64,000 nt of DNA from an uncultured Acidimicrobiia bacterium (GCA_958295745.1 OY282370.1:248001-312000); one strand, 5' to 3'. Counted from the stretch's first letter, positions 49,680 to 58,183 are shown. Numbers and translations: made by a program. The notes: generated by a model from the letters alone, not told the origin.

Positions 49680-50447
49680 GTGCCGGACCCGACCCGACAA
49701 GCCGCCGATCTCCTATACGGATGCACCCGCCTGCTGGTCTTCACCGGCGCGGGGATATCCACCGAGTCTGGGATACCGGACTTCCGCGGGCCCGACGGCC
49801 TGTGGACCAAAGTCGACCCCGACGACTTCACCATCGAGCGTTACCTGTCTTCTTCGGAAGTTCGGAAACGGAGCTGGATCAGGTGGGCCGCCTCGCCCCT
49901 GCGCCGCGCCCGGCCCAACCCCGCCCACCGGGCGGTGACGGAGCTGGCAGACATGGGGCACCTGGAAGGATGCGTGACCCAGAACATCGACGGCCTGCAT
50001 CAGGCGGCCGGTCTGCCCGAAGAGCTCACCGTCGAGGTCCACGGCAACGTATGGTCGGTGCGCTACCTGGTATGTCAGGCCGGCTGGCCGACCGGGGAGG
50101 TGTTCGATCGGGTGGAGGCGGGCGAGGAAGACCCTCACTGCCCGGACTGCGGCGGGATGATCAAGCTGACGGTGGTCTCCTTCGGCCAAGCCATGCCAGA
50201 GGAAGCGATGAGCCGCGCCTACGGGATGGCCAGCCGCGCCGACGGGGTGCTGGCGGTGGGCACCACCCTCTCGGTATGGCCCGCCGCCGACATTCCCCTG
50301 ACCGCCGCCCGCCGGGGTGTTCCCTTCGTGATCGTGAACATGGGGGCCACCGACTTCGACCGAACCGCCCATCTGAAGGTCGAGCGCCCGGCCGGGGAGG
50401 TCCTGCCCGAGCTGGTGGATCTGATCAGGGCGGGTTTACAGGATTGA
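49680..50447 (+). CDS. NAD-dependent protein deacylase, sirtuin family
   Basis: Removes acyl groups from lysine using NAD+. The 255-residue protein has GAGISTESGIPDFRG near 23, TQNIDGLH near 100 and the catalytic His in VHGN near 120. The zinc ribbon normally has two CxxC pairs; the second (CPDC) is intact, but the first has only one Cys (VCQAG). FGQAMP stands where FGExxP is usual. Loss of one zinc ligand may weaken metal binding or be replaced by a nearby residue. The GTG at 49680 is chosen as it precedes the conserved start. The adjacent acyl-CoA genes make a role in reversing acyl-lysine marks (for example propionyl) attractive, but that is inference. Confidence 0.88.
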   Translation: MPDPTRQAADLLYGCTRLLVFTGAGISTESGIPDFRGPDGLWTKVDPDDFTIERYLSSSEVRKRSWIRWAASPLRRARPNPAHRAVTELADMGHLEGCVTQNIDGLHQAAGLPEELTVEVHGNVWSVRYLVCQAGWPTGEVFDRVEAGEEDPHCPDCGGMIKLTVVSFGQAMPEEAMSRAYGMASRADGVLAVGTTLSVWPAADIPLTAARRGVPFVIVNMGATDFDRTAHLKVERPAGEVLPELVDLIRAGLQD

Positions 50448-50476
50448 AGACAAACGACCGGCATCTGCTTTGAGAT

Positions 50477-50800
50477 CTATGAGGCATATAATCTAGTTCT
50501 GGTCTGTTCGATTCTTTCGCGAAAGTAAGGATTCTCAAAACCCTTGGCATTCCACATGATCAGACCTACCGAACAATCCAACAAAGATGAGAGTTCTCGC
50601 TCCAGCTTGAAGTATATTTTCAAGAGAGACCTGTTGGGATTAGGATTAGGGTGGAAGTCCACCAGGAATTCTATTTCTTCCTCCATGGACGGATGGAAAT
50701 CCCCGGTTACAGCTGAGCCTACGATCTCCAAAACTTTGACATGGTGCTCCTTGCAGAGATCTATTATCTTGTCGGTCTGGTCGGCTACCTGGGAGATCAT
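50477..50800 (-). CDS. MNT-like nucleotidyltransferase domain protein
   Basis: A 107-residue protein with the minimal nucleotidyltransferase fold: IVGSAVTGDFHPS followed by EEIEFLVDF, then the LERELSSLLDCSVGLI segment and a C-terminal NPYFRERIEQTRTRLY. In active MNT antitoxins the sequence after GS is S-D-I-D-hydrophobic; here the acidic pair is E-I-E. No HEPN partner gene lies next to it, so it is not a normal HEPN-MNT pair. The ATG at 50800 has GGAGAGGG just upstream. The GC content is lower than its neighbours. Confidence 0.65.
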   Translation of the reverse strand: MISQVADQTDKIIDLCKEHHVKVLEIVGSAVTGDFHPSMEEEIEFLVDFHPNPNPNRSLLKIYFKLERELSSLLDCSVGLIMWNAKGFENPYFRERIEQTRTRLYAS

Positions 50801-50865
50801 CGTCCCTCTCCTGTCATCCCCGGCAGTGTAACGGTTGCCTGCACAGATCGGGTACCCTGTTCGGT

Positions 50866-52071
50866 ATGGCGCTCTCGTACAGCGAGCTGGTGGCCGACGC
50901 CCGGCGGCAGATCCGGGAGATATCGGTCGACGAGCTGGCCGCCCTCCACGGACGGCCGGTGATGCTGGTGGACGTACGGGAACAAGTGGAGTGGGAGCAG
51001 GGGAAGATACCGGGGGCGGTCCATGTTCCTCGAGGGGTACTGGAAGGCGCCGTCGGTCGGTTGGCCGGGCCGGCTGCGGCAACCGACCATGCCGACGGAC
51101 GCACCATCGTGCTCTATTGCGCATCGGGGATCCGCTCGGCCCTGGCCGCCTACACCCTGAAGACGATGGGATACACCAATGCCTGCTCGTTGGCGGGCGG
51201 CTTCCAGGCCTGGAAGTCCAGAGGAGGCCCCTGGGAGCTGCCCGGGGGTCTGTCCGTTGCGCAACAGGCGCGCTACGACCGCCATATCCGGCTTCCCGAG
51301 GTGGGAGAGGCCGGACAGCAGGAGCTGTTGGAGGCCAGGGTGCTGGTGGTGGGGGCGGGAGGGCTCGGCTCGCCGGCCGCCCTCTATCTGGCCGCGGCCG
51401 GGGTGGGGACCATAGGCATAGCCGACCACGACCGGGTGGACATCTCCAACCTGCAGCGCCAGATACTCCACAACGTGCGGTGGGTGGGGCAGAAGAAGGT
51501 CGAATCGGCCCGCGACATGCTCGGAGGGTTGAACCCCGACGTAACGGTCGAGGCCCACGACACACGCTTGGAGGCGGCGGGGGTGCTCGACCTCCTGGAA
51601 GGATACGACCTGGTGGTCGACGGCACCGACAACTTCCCGACCCGCTACCTGCTCAACGACGCCTCGATCCGCCTGGGGATCCCGGTGGTCCACGGCTCGG
51701 TGTTCCGCTTCGAGGGCCAGGTGAGCACCTTCGACCCGGGCAGCGGACCCTGCTACCGATGCCTGTTCCCCGAGCCGCCCTCCCCAGATCTGGCCCCCGA
51801 CTGCAACGAAGCCGGCGTGCTAGGCGTGCTGCCCGGCGTGATAGGAACCCTGCAGGCCGTCGAAGCCCTAAAGCATCTGCTGGGCATCGGCGACACCCTC
51901 GTAGGCAGGATCCTCCTCTACGACGCCCTAGCCCAGGAGTTCCGCATCCTGACCTTCGCCAAAGCCGCCGCCTGCCCGGCCTGCGGCGACCCGGCCAACC
52001 CCCCGCCCCTGACCGACTACGACGAGACCTGCACCGCCCGGACCACTGGCCGACCCTCCTCCATCGAGTAG
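50866..52071 (+). CDS. Rhodanese-ThiF/MoeB fusion (sulfur-carrier adenylyltransferase)
   Basis: Activates the C-terminus of a ubiquitin-like sulfur carrier (MoaD/ThiS type) and probably supplies the sulfur. The 401-residue protein has an N-terminal rhodanese domain (VDVREQVEWEQGKIPGA near 36, active-site Cys in YCASGIRS near 85) and a C-terminal E1-like domain (GAGGLGSPAALYL near 165, DRVDISNLQRQ near 190, VVDGTDNFPTRYL near 248, zinc Cys pairs CYRC and CPAC). In the better-known MoeZ/MOCS3 type the rhodanese is C-terminal, so the order is reversed. The cofactor could be molybdopterin, thiamine or a sulfurated amino-acid pathway. Confidence 0.87.
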   Translation: MALSYSELVADARRQIREISVDELAALHGRPVMLVDVREQVEWEQGKIPGAVHVPRGVLEGAVGRLAGPAAATDHADGRTIVLYCASGIRSALAAYTLKTMGYTNACSLAGGFQAWKSRGGPWELPGGLSVAQQARYDRHIRLPEVGEAGQQELLEARVLVVGAGGLGSPAALYLAAAGVGTIGIADHDRVDISNLQRQILHNVRWVGQKKVESARDMLGGLNPDVTVEAHDTRLEAAGVLDLLEGYDLVVDGTDNFPTRYLLNDASIRLGIPVVHGSVFRFEGQVSTFDPGSGPCYRCLFPEPPSPDLAPDCNEAGVLGVLPGVIGTLQAVEALKHLLGIGDTLVGRILLYDALAQEFRILTFAKAAACPACGDPANPPPLTDYDETCTARTTGRPSSIE

Positions 52072-52115
52072 GCAGTCCGGGGGGGGAGGTAGCAAAGCGA
52101 AAATCCACCAACCAG

Positions 52116-52220
52116 TTGGTCGAAGCAGATAATTGGAATAATCCTGATGAAATTACGTTTATGAGATTAGTAGAGCTGCACCGCTGCGAGGTGTGGCAGA
52201 CCAAATACTCACGGAGGTGA
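52116..52220 (+). CDS. Small ORF upstream of DUF2188
   Basis: An open frame, protein-like and of lower GC, reads ADNWNNPDEITFMRL then VELHRCEVWQTKYSRR and ends TGA 4 bases before the DUF2188 ATG. From the first plausible start (TTG 52116) it gives 34 residues. An 8-G run (52079-52086) lies just upstream in the same frame, which stays open through it. It may be the tail of a gene truncated at the insertion boundary. No family recognised. Confidence 0.35.
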   Translation: MVEADNWNNPDEITFMRLVELHRCEVWQTKYSRR

Positions 52221-52223
52221 GCT

Positions 52224-52469
52224 ATGCGTAAAAGAAACGAACGACATGTCACCCCCCACCCCGATGGTGGCTGGAACGTAAAGAAACCCGGGGCATCCAG
52301 AGCCAGCGCTCAGGCACGTACACAGAAAGAAGCCATGGACCGAGCTAGGGAGATACTACGGAACAGCGGTGGCGGTGAGTTGGTGATTCATGATCGCAAG
52401 GGCAGGATTCGTGACTCGGACACCGTACCTCCAGGCAACGACCCTTATCCACCGCGTGATAAGCGATAA
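52224..52469 (+). CDS. DUF2188 domain protein
   Basis: An 81-residue protein with the DUF2188 pattern: HVTPHPDGGWNVKKPGA, then ASAQARTQKEAMDRAREI and GGELVIHDRKGRI. These small proteins are widespread and occur near mobile and defence genes; the function is not known. The strong ribosome binding site GGAGG at 52213-52217 sets the ATG. The Abi_C gene follows after 11 bp, so both are probably one transcript. Lower GC than the surroundings points to transfer. Confidence 0.78.
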   Translation: MRKRNERHVTPHPDGGWNVKKPGASRASAQARTQKEAMDRAREILRNSGGGELVIHDRKGRIRDSDTVPPGNDPYPPRDKR

Positions 52470-52480
52470 AGGATTACCTA

Positions 52481-53335
52481 ATGAGAAGAATTGACAATAC
52501 CCGACACCCGGTAAGTGATGAAATAGCAGCTACACTAGGGGCTTTTGTTTCAGGCGGTGATGGGCCAACTCATACCGTGCTAACTCAAATATTCGATCGG
52601 ACCGGATATGGGTCTATTGCACCCTACAACTGGGACGATAAGAGTCAGCAACCTAACAAAGAAAATCGAGTTCGCTTAACAGTCCTAGAATCGGTAGGTA
52701 ATCCCGCGAGATCACGTGATCTAATAGAGGGACTTCTAGCCGAATATCGAGCGTTCAGATTTTTTACCCAAGGTGAGGATCCTGCCAAAGAAAAGGAGCG
52801 CCTGATAAAATGCCGATCCGCACAGCAAGCCTTTATGCGGATCGGCTGGGATCTAACCACATCAGGTGAGATTCACCCTGCGGGTGTAGCATCTGTAGCT
52901 TCCGCAGAAGGTCGGCCAGCAATTGAAGATCAACTTGAACGACTCAGGCGCGGTTCGGATGATCCAGCCTTGATGCTTGGGACAGCAAAAGAAATGCTGG
53001 AATCAACCGCCAAGTACGTATGCGAAGACTTCAGTGTGCCGTATCGTCCAAACACATCGTTTGACGAATTGTGGCACCATGCTCGAGAGCGACTAGGTAT
53101 CCTGCCAAATCAAGTAAATCTTAGTGAGCCAGGAGCCAAAGAGCTTCGTACGATCCTGCAATCTTCATGGACAATTGCTAGCATGGCTAACAAGCTTCGT
53201 AACAACGAAGGTACCGGACATGGAAGGACTTTACCTACAGCTATCAGTCCGAGCGTGGCACATATAGTGGTCCGGGAAGCTTGTAGTATCGTCCAACTTG
53301 TCTTGGAGACGCTTGATATTCAGATGGGTAGGTAG
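52481..53335 (+). CDS. Abortive-infection (Abi_C domain) protein
   Basis: A 284-residue soluble protein. The C-terminal half matches the Abi_C pattern: LGTAKEMLESTAKYV near 167, the DELWHHARERLG segment, LRTILQSSWTIASMAN near 225, and RNNEGTGHGR near 245, followed by a long helix. The N-terminal half (about 1-150) is of unknown type. Abi_C proteins are linked to phage-triggered growth arrest or death, generally by an unknown mechanism. The His-containing GTGHGR motif is the best candidate active site. The low GC and the flanking gene fragments indicate a recently acquired insert. Confidence 0.72.
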   Translation: MRRIDNTRHPVSDEIAATLGAFVSGGDGPTHTVLTQIFDRTGYGSIAPYNWDDKSQQPNKENRVRLTVLESVGNPARSRDLIEGLLAEYRAFRFFTQGEDPAKEKERLIKCRSAQQAFMRIGWDLTTSGEIHPAGVASVASAEGRPAIEDQLERLRRGSDDPALMLGTAKEMLESTAKYVCEDFSVPYRPNTSFDELWHHARERLGILPNQVNLSEPGAKELRTILQSSWTIASMANKLRNNEGTGHGRTLPTAISPSVAHIVVREACSIVQLVLETLDIQMGR

Positions 53336-53400
53336 TCGTATTGGTGATGATACACTACCGGCTCATCGAGGATTTCAGGGCGAGTGAAGGTGGGGAGTAC

Positions 53401-53520
53401 TTGGTTGTCAACGGCACCGACAAACGGCCCGGTCTGCGGAGAACCCGGCCACTAAGGGGCCGCTGGTCGACTACAACGAGACCTGCGCCGTAGCCCGCGC
53501 CTCGATAACCGCCTCCGGTA
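53401..53520 (+). pseudogene. Remnant of a MoeB-like gene
   Basis: Two short blocks resemble the intact rhodanese-MoeB gene: 53401-53423 matches 51610-51632 (LVV(N/D)GTD) and 53469-53486 matches 52015-52032 (DY(N/D)ETC) with one mismatch. The 380 bp between them in the intact copy is missing. The defence insert thus lies between the real moeB 3' end and a collapsed second copy, as if insertion came with a partial duplication. Confidence 0.5.
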
Positions 53521-53550
53521 GACGAACCCCCGGACGGGTAGCCTGGGTTC

Positions 53551-54537
53551 ATGGGATACGACCTGGTCTCCATAGGGGAGACGATGCTCCGCCTGTGGGT
53601 GCCCGCCGGGGAGCGGCTGGAAGACGCCCCCCGCTACCGGGTGGGGCTGGGGGGAACGGAGGGCAACACCGCGGTGGCCGCCGCCCGCCACGGGCTGTCT
53701 GCGGCCTGGATATCCCGCCTGCCGGACAACCCGCTGGGGAGGCGGGCGGCCCGCTTCCTGGCTGGACAAGGAGTGGATGTCTCGCATGTGAGGTGGGACC
53801 CGGAAGGGCGGATGGGGGTGTATTTCCTGGAGCTGAGCGAAGGCGTGCGCCCCGTGTCGGTGCTCTACGACCGGGCGGGATCAGCCGCCGCCGCCCTGTC
53901 CCCCGAAGACGTGGACCGGGAAGTGGTGGAACAGGCCAAGGCGGTCCACCTGACCGGCGTCACCATGGGCATCTCCGAATCCGCCCGGCGGACGGTGCTG
54001 GAAGCCGCGGCCCGGGCCCGGCAGGCCGGGGCGAAAGTGGTGGTGGACGTCAACTATCGGAGCAAGCTGTGGCCGCCGGAAACCGCCGCCCCGGCCATTC
54101 GGAATCTGTGCGCGCGGGCGGAAGTGGTGATAACCACCCGGGAGGACGCCCGGGACCTGTTCGGCGTTGCCGGTGAGTCGGCGGCAGCGGCGGCCGCGGT
54201 CAAAGAGCTCACCGGAGCGGAGGTGATAGTCGTAACCGACGGAGCTGCGGGCGCGGCCTGGGAGGGCGGAGATGTCTACGGGCGCGGGCATCGGGGCGGA
54301 TACCCGGCGCCGGTGATCGACCGGGTGGGCGCGGGGGACGCTTTCGCGGCCGGGGTGATCATCGGCCTGGTCCGAACCGGAGGCAGGGCCGGCTTGGAGG
54401 AGGGCGTGGAGCGGGGTTTGGCCATGGCCGCCGTCAAACTGGGGATCACGGGCGACTATCTGACCGCCTCCCCGCAAGAAATCGAAAGCGTACTGTCTTC
54501 CGATGCCCACCGCCCCGGAAGACAGGTGAGCAGATGA
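53551..54537 (+). CDS. PfkB-family sugar kinase (2-keto-3-deoxygluconate kinase-like)
   Basis: Ribokinase-fold kinase of 328 residues. SIGETMLRL at the N-terminus, the GGTEGNTAVAAARHG segment near 34, and the signature with catalytic Asp, DRVGAGDAFAAG near 262. The early pattern (GETM-L with GG-x-x-N-x-A) is nearest to 2-keto-3-deoxygluconate kinases, but fructokinases and ribokinases cannot be excluded. VDVNYRSKLWP near 165 is also usual in KDG kinases. No other Entner-Doudoroff gene is in the window. Confidence 0.82.
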   Translation: MGYDLVSIGETMLRLWVPAGERLEDAPRYRVGLGGTEGNTAVAAARHGLSAAWISRLPDNPLGRRAARFLAGQGVDVSHVRWDPEGRMGVYFLELSEGVRPVSVLYDRAGSAAAALSPEDVDREVVEQAKAVHLTGVTMGISESARRTVLEAAARARQAGAKVVVDVNYRSKLWPPETAAPAIRNLCARAEVVITTREDARDLFGVAGESAAAAAAVKELTGAEVIVVTDGAAGAAWEGGDVYGRGHRGGYPAPVIDRVGAGDAFAAGVIIGLVRTGGRAGLEEGVERGLAMAAVKLGITGDYLTASPQEIESVLSSDAHRPGRQVSR

Positions 54538-54643
54538 GGGAAGCCGGTCGGCCGAGGACTGTTCAGCGTTTCTGCTCCAACGAGAGGAGCGAATCGGACC
54601 TGTTATGACTATGGTTGAAGAAGACTGCGGTAGGAGAACGACC

Positions 54644-54898
54644 ATGGCGACCGAGCTCGACGTTGTAGATGTCGAACCTCGTGAGGACTGGAGAATCTGG
54701 GTTGAGTTCGAAGACGGGGTGCGGGGGGAAGTCGACGTGAGCAACCTGCAGAACCTGCATGTTTTCGCCGCTTTACACGACCGAAGTGTGTTCGAGAAGG
54801 TTTACGTTCACCCTATATTGAAGATGGTGTGCTGGGGAGAGGACCTGGAAATATCTTCCTGTAGCTTATATGCCAGCCTTATCTCAGAAAGAGTTTGA
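54644..54898 (+). CDS. DUF2442 domain protein
   Basis: An 84-residue protein: VDVEPREDWRIWVEFEDG, GEVDVSNLQN, FEKVYVHPILKMVCWGEDLEIS. It is the usual partner of DUF4160 proteins; the pair is regarded as a likely toxin-antitoxin-type or mobile accessory module, with the mechanism unknown. The ATG is fixed by AGGAGA 7 nt upstream. Its TGA overlaps a TTG that may start the next gene. Related to the orphan at 13069-13335 (shared RIW(I/V)xFxDG and GEVD). Confidence 0.78.
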   Translation: MATELDVVDVEPREDWRIWVEFEDGVRGEVDVSNLQNLHVFAALHDRSVFEKVYVHPILKMVCWGEDLEISSCSLYASLISERV

Positions 54899-54900
54899 TT

Positions 54901-55200
54901 TTGCCATGCGTGTGCATGTTCGCCGGCTTGAGAATCTATTTTCATTGGAATGAAGAAAGCCACTACACGCCTCATTTCCATGTAAGGCTCCGCAATGGGC
55001 AACGGGTCGCATCCATAGCCATAGAGACCGGACAAGTTTTAGCCGGGAATGCGGCATACACCAAGCTAGCCAACAAACAGCGCAACCTACTGGAGGAATG
55101 GAGAAAAAACAACCAGAACGAACTAATGAGAATCTGGGGCCAAGCTCAGGCGGGTAATATTCCAGACAGAATACCCCCACCGAAAGGGATCTCTCCCTGA
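54901..55200 (+). CDS. DUF4160 domain protein
   Basis: About 99 residues beginning MPCVCMFAGLRIYFHWNE, then YTPHFHVRL, AIETGQVLAG and LLEEWRKNNQNELMRIWG. This is the DUF4160 pattern (GI-x-I-x-x-Y...PHFH...G-x-x-x-G...W...EL). The PHFH motif is the likely functional site. The start is a TTG at 54901, or at 54895 where TTG overlaps the DUF2442 stop; both imply coupling with DUF2442. The pair has lower GC than neighbours. Confidence 0.78.
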   Translation: MPCVCMFAGLRIYFHWNEESHYTPHFHVRLRNGQRVASIAIETGQVLAGNAAYTKLANKQRNLLEEWRKNNQNELMRIWGQAQAGNIPDRIPPPKGISP

Positions 55201-55274
55201 ATTGTCGTATATTGATTATATTCGGGTCTTAGCGACTGATGGAATGACTCTGAATATTGTATGTACCCCCTCTG

Positions 55275-56555
55275 CTATCGGGCGCCGAAGCCGCTCAGCA
55301 CCGTCCAGCAGCTCCGCCCGAGGATCTCGAGGTCGAGCCAGGGGCTCATGTGTTTGAGGTAGAAGAGGTCGTAGGTCAGCTTCTCGATGGTGTCGGCGTC
55401 GCCGTCGGCGTATCCATAGTTCACCTGCGCCCAGCCCGTTATGCCGGGGCGGATCAGGTGACGGTGCGAGTAGAAGGGAATCTGTCGGTTGAACCGGCGG
55501 ACGAAATCCACCTGCTCCGGACGGGGGCCCACCAGGCTCAGATCGCCCTTCAGCACGTTCCACAGCTGCGGGATCTCGTCCAGCCGAAAGCGCCGCATCA
55601 CCCGTCCGAACGGAACCACCCGTTCGTCACCCTTCTGGGTAAAGGCAGGCCCGCCGAGTTCCGAACCCTCCCACATGGACCGGAACTTGTATTGAGTGAA
55701 GAGCTCCCCTCCCCGGCCTACCCGGGTCTGGCGGAAGATGATCGGCCCGGGCGAGCTGAGCCGGATGACCGCCGCCAATCCCGCCGCCGCCGCCAGGGTC
55801 AGGGGCGCCGTCACCGTGACGGCCAACACATCGAACAGCCGCTTACCGGGCAGATAGGGGGCGGTGCGCAAGACCGGGGCCGACAGCTCCCATCCCTCCG
55901 CCAGGGAAACGATCGGCATCCGTCCGGTATGCATCTCGTATATCTCGGACAGCGGACGAACATCGAATCCGGCCAGCGTGCAGGACGAGACGTACTGCGC
56001 CATCCGGTCCGACAACACCGACCTCAGGTCGACGCCCAGTACCACCCCTTCCGCCAGCGGTTCGACATGGCCTTCGGTCGAGGGGTCCATGACCGAAACG
56101 ACCTCGGTATGGGGGGCGCCGCGCAGATCGTCCACCAGACCCTTCTCGGCCGTGACCAGCACCATGGACTCCGTCCAAGGCCTCCCGCCGCGCACCGCCC
56201 GATGCGCCAGAGCCCCTATCAGAAAGAGGGTCATCGACCATCCGATGAGAGATCGGGAGAAATACACCCGGGTGGCGATGAGCGCCAAGGAGGTGACCCC
56301 CAGGGTCATGAAAACCACCGCCGCCGCCCGGCCGTAGCTGGGCCGGGGGGCGCTCCCCGCCGACAACCGGGCGCCGGTCCACTCGGCCAAAGCGAGGCTT
56401 CCGAACATGATCACCAGCAGAGAAAACACCTGCCGCTCGAACAACCACGGGAAGGGAGTGCCGAAGTTGACGACAGACGCCAGGCCGATCGACAGCAAAA
56501 GGGTGGCCGCATCGAGAAGGGCTTGGGTCCACAAGAACCTGCGTCGCATCATCAC
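55275..56555 (-). CDS. Undecaprenyl-phosphate sugar phosphotransferase (bacterial sugar transferase)
   Basis: Starts a surface polysaccharide by moving a sugar-1-phosphate to undecaprenyl phosphate. The 426-residue protein has four to five N-terminal membrane helices (to about 125), a CoA-binding-like soluble region, and the C-terminal catalytic domain: KRLFDVLAVTV near 240, SSPGPIIFRQTRVGRGG near 270, QYKFRSMW, RRFRLDEIPQLWNVLKGD near 328, SLVGPRPE, and RPGITGWAQVNYGY. This is the WbaP/PglC-type core with the DE pair. The initiating sugar is unknown. Confidence 0.92.
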   Translation of the reverse strand: MMMRRRFLWTQALLDAATLLLSIGLASVVNFGTPFPWLFERQVFSLLVIMFGSLALAEWTGARLSAGSAPRPSYGRAAAVVFMTLGVTSLALIATRVYFSRSLIGWSMTLFLIGALAHRAVRGGRPWTESMVLVTAEKGLVDDLRGAPHTEVVSVMDPSTEGHVEPLAEGVVLGVDLRSVLSDRMAQYVSSCTLAGFDVRPLSEIYEMHTGRMPIVSLAEGWELSAPVLRTAPYLPGKRLFDVLAVTVTAPLTLAAAAGLAAVIRLSSPGPIIFRQTRVGRGGELFTQYKFRSMWEGSELGGPAFTQKGDERVVPFGRVMRRFRLDEIPQLWNVLKGDLSLVGPRPEQVDFVRRFNRQIPFYSHRHLIRPGITGWAQVNYGYADGDADTIEKLTYDLFYLKHMSPWLDLEILGRSCWTVLSGFGAR

Positions 56556-56641
56556 CCCGAGGTCGGCGGTGCCGGGACGGCGCCGCTCAGACTAGCCGCC
56601 CGGCCCGAAAAACAGCGCTATCGGGATATCTCACACACGAT

Positions 56642-58105
56642 CTATACCTTCCGTTCGGGTTGGACGCCGTGTCTGGCCAGATCCGCCGCTAGGGCCACCA
56701 GGGTGCGCACCCCGTAGCCCGATCCGCCCTTGGCCTGATAATGCTCGTCCTTGGTCCAGCGCGCCGGGCCGGCTATGTCCAGATGCGCCCAGGGAACCTC
56801 GCCCACGAACTCCTTCAGTATCAAAGCGGCGGTCAGGGCGCCCCCCCACCTCCCGCCTATGTTCTTCATGTCGGCTATGGGCGTGTCAAGCAAGGAGCGG
56901 TAGTCGTCGGGAATCGGGAGGTGCCACATCCGCTCCCCTGCTTCCCTCCCGATCATCGTGATCCGGCGGACGAGGCGGTCGTCGTTTCCCATTATCCCGG
57001 CGATCTTCTCCCCGAGGGCCACTTTGCAGGCGCCGGTGAGCGTGGCGAGATCCACCATCAGGTCGGGGCCTTGCTCGGCGCCGTAGGCCAAGGCGTCGGC
57101 CAACACCAGCCGGCCCTCGGCGTCGGTGTTCAGCACCTCGATGGTCTTGCCGTTGCGGGTCTTCAGTACGTCTCCCGGCTTGGTGGCCAGCGGTCCGATC
57201 ATGTTGTCGGTCAGCGGGGTTACTCCGAGCACCTTGACCGGCAGCCTCAGGCGGGCGATGGCCTGCATGGCGCCGAGCACCGCCCCCGCCCCCGCCATGT
57301 CGGTCTTCATCGTTTCCATGGCGCCGGCAGGTTTGATGCTCAACCCGCCCGAGTCGAAGATGATTCCCTTGCCAACGAACACCGCGAACGCCCGGGAGTC
57401 CTCCGGCTCGTACCAAACCTCCAGCAGGCGGGGCGGACGGTCGGAACCGGCCGCCACACCCAACACACCGCCGAAGCCTCCCTCGGCCAGCGCATCGCGG
57501 TCGTGTGCAACCGCCCTGAGACCGAGTGCGGCCGCCTGCTGCTCCACTTGGCGGGCGATGGCGGCGGGCGGCTTGTCCCGGGAAGGGGTGTTGACCAGAT
57601 CACGGGCCCAACACACCGCCTCGGCCACCACGCGGCCGGCCTCGCAAGCGTCCGGATCGTCCTCTCCCACCAGGATCAGCGCCTCTGTCTGCGCCGGTTT
57701 GGGCTCGCTCACATACCGGTCGAAGGAGTATTGGGACATCAGGAATCCCTCCACCGCAGCATCGGCATGGCCCGACAGGCCCAGGGTGGTGGCCGCCGCC
57801 TGCTCCTTCCACGCATGCCGCCCCAATATCCCCGCCGCTTGCCGGACGTCATCGGCGGAAGGTTCGTCCCCCAGACCCAGAGCCACCACGGTGTGCGGAC
57901 GGATCCCTCCCGTCCCGTACACCGCACTCTGGCCCCTCTTGCCCTCGAACTTCGCCCGGTCCAGGGCGCCCCGGAATCCTGCGCCGAGGGATGCGGCGTA
58001 TTCTCCGGCGCCTCCCAACCATTCGACGCCCGGAAGAGCGGCCAAGCCCAGTATTCCTGCCGAGGCGGAGGCGGCGGGAAGGGATGGAAGGAACGATATC
58101 TGCAC
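56642..58105 (-). CDS. pepA: Leucyl aminopeptidase (M17 family)
   Basis: Two-metal cytosolic aminopeptidase, 487 residues. The C-terminal catalytic domain shows GKGIIFDSGGLSIKP near 245, KTDMAGAGAVL near 265, and the signature NTDAEGRLVLADAL near 328, which carries the metal ligands. The N-terminal half is the regulatory domain. The GTG start at 58105 is preceded by AGAGGGA. It is likely a hexamer that degrades peptides. It is transcribed in the same direction as the sugar transferase, separated by about 85 bp. Confidence 0.94.
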   Translation of the reverse strand: MQISFLPSLPAASASAGILGLAALPGVEWLGGAGEYAASLGAGFRGALDRAKFEGKRGQSAVYGTGGIRPHTVVALGLGDEPSADDVRQAAGILGRHAWKEQAAATTLGLSGHADAAVEGFLMSQYSFDRYVSEPKPAQTEALILVGEDDPDACEAGRVVAEAVCWARDLVNTPSRDKPPAAIARQVEQQAAALGLRAVAHDRDALAEGGFGGVLGVAAGSDRPPRLLEVWYEPEDSRAFAVFVGKGIIFDSGGLSIKPAGAMETMKTDMAGAGAVLGAMQAIARLRLPVKVLGVTPLTDNMIGPLATKPGDVLKTRNGKTIEVLNTDAEGRLVLADALAYGAEQGPDLMVDLATLTGACKVALGEKIAGIMGNDDRLVRRITMIGREAGERMWHLPIPDDYRSLLDTPIADMKNIGGRWGGALTAALILKEFVGEVPWAHLDIAGPARWTKDEHYQAKGGSGYGVRTLVALAADLARHGVQPERKV

Positions 58106-58183
58106 GATTCCCTCTTTTCGGTTCGTGTGGAGGATGGGGCGGCTCTGCGCCCGGATGAGTTGGAACAGCTTACCTCAACCCCC

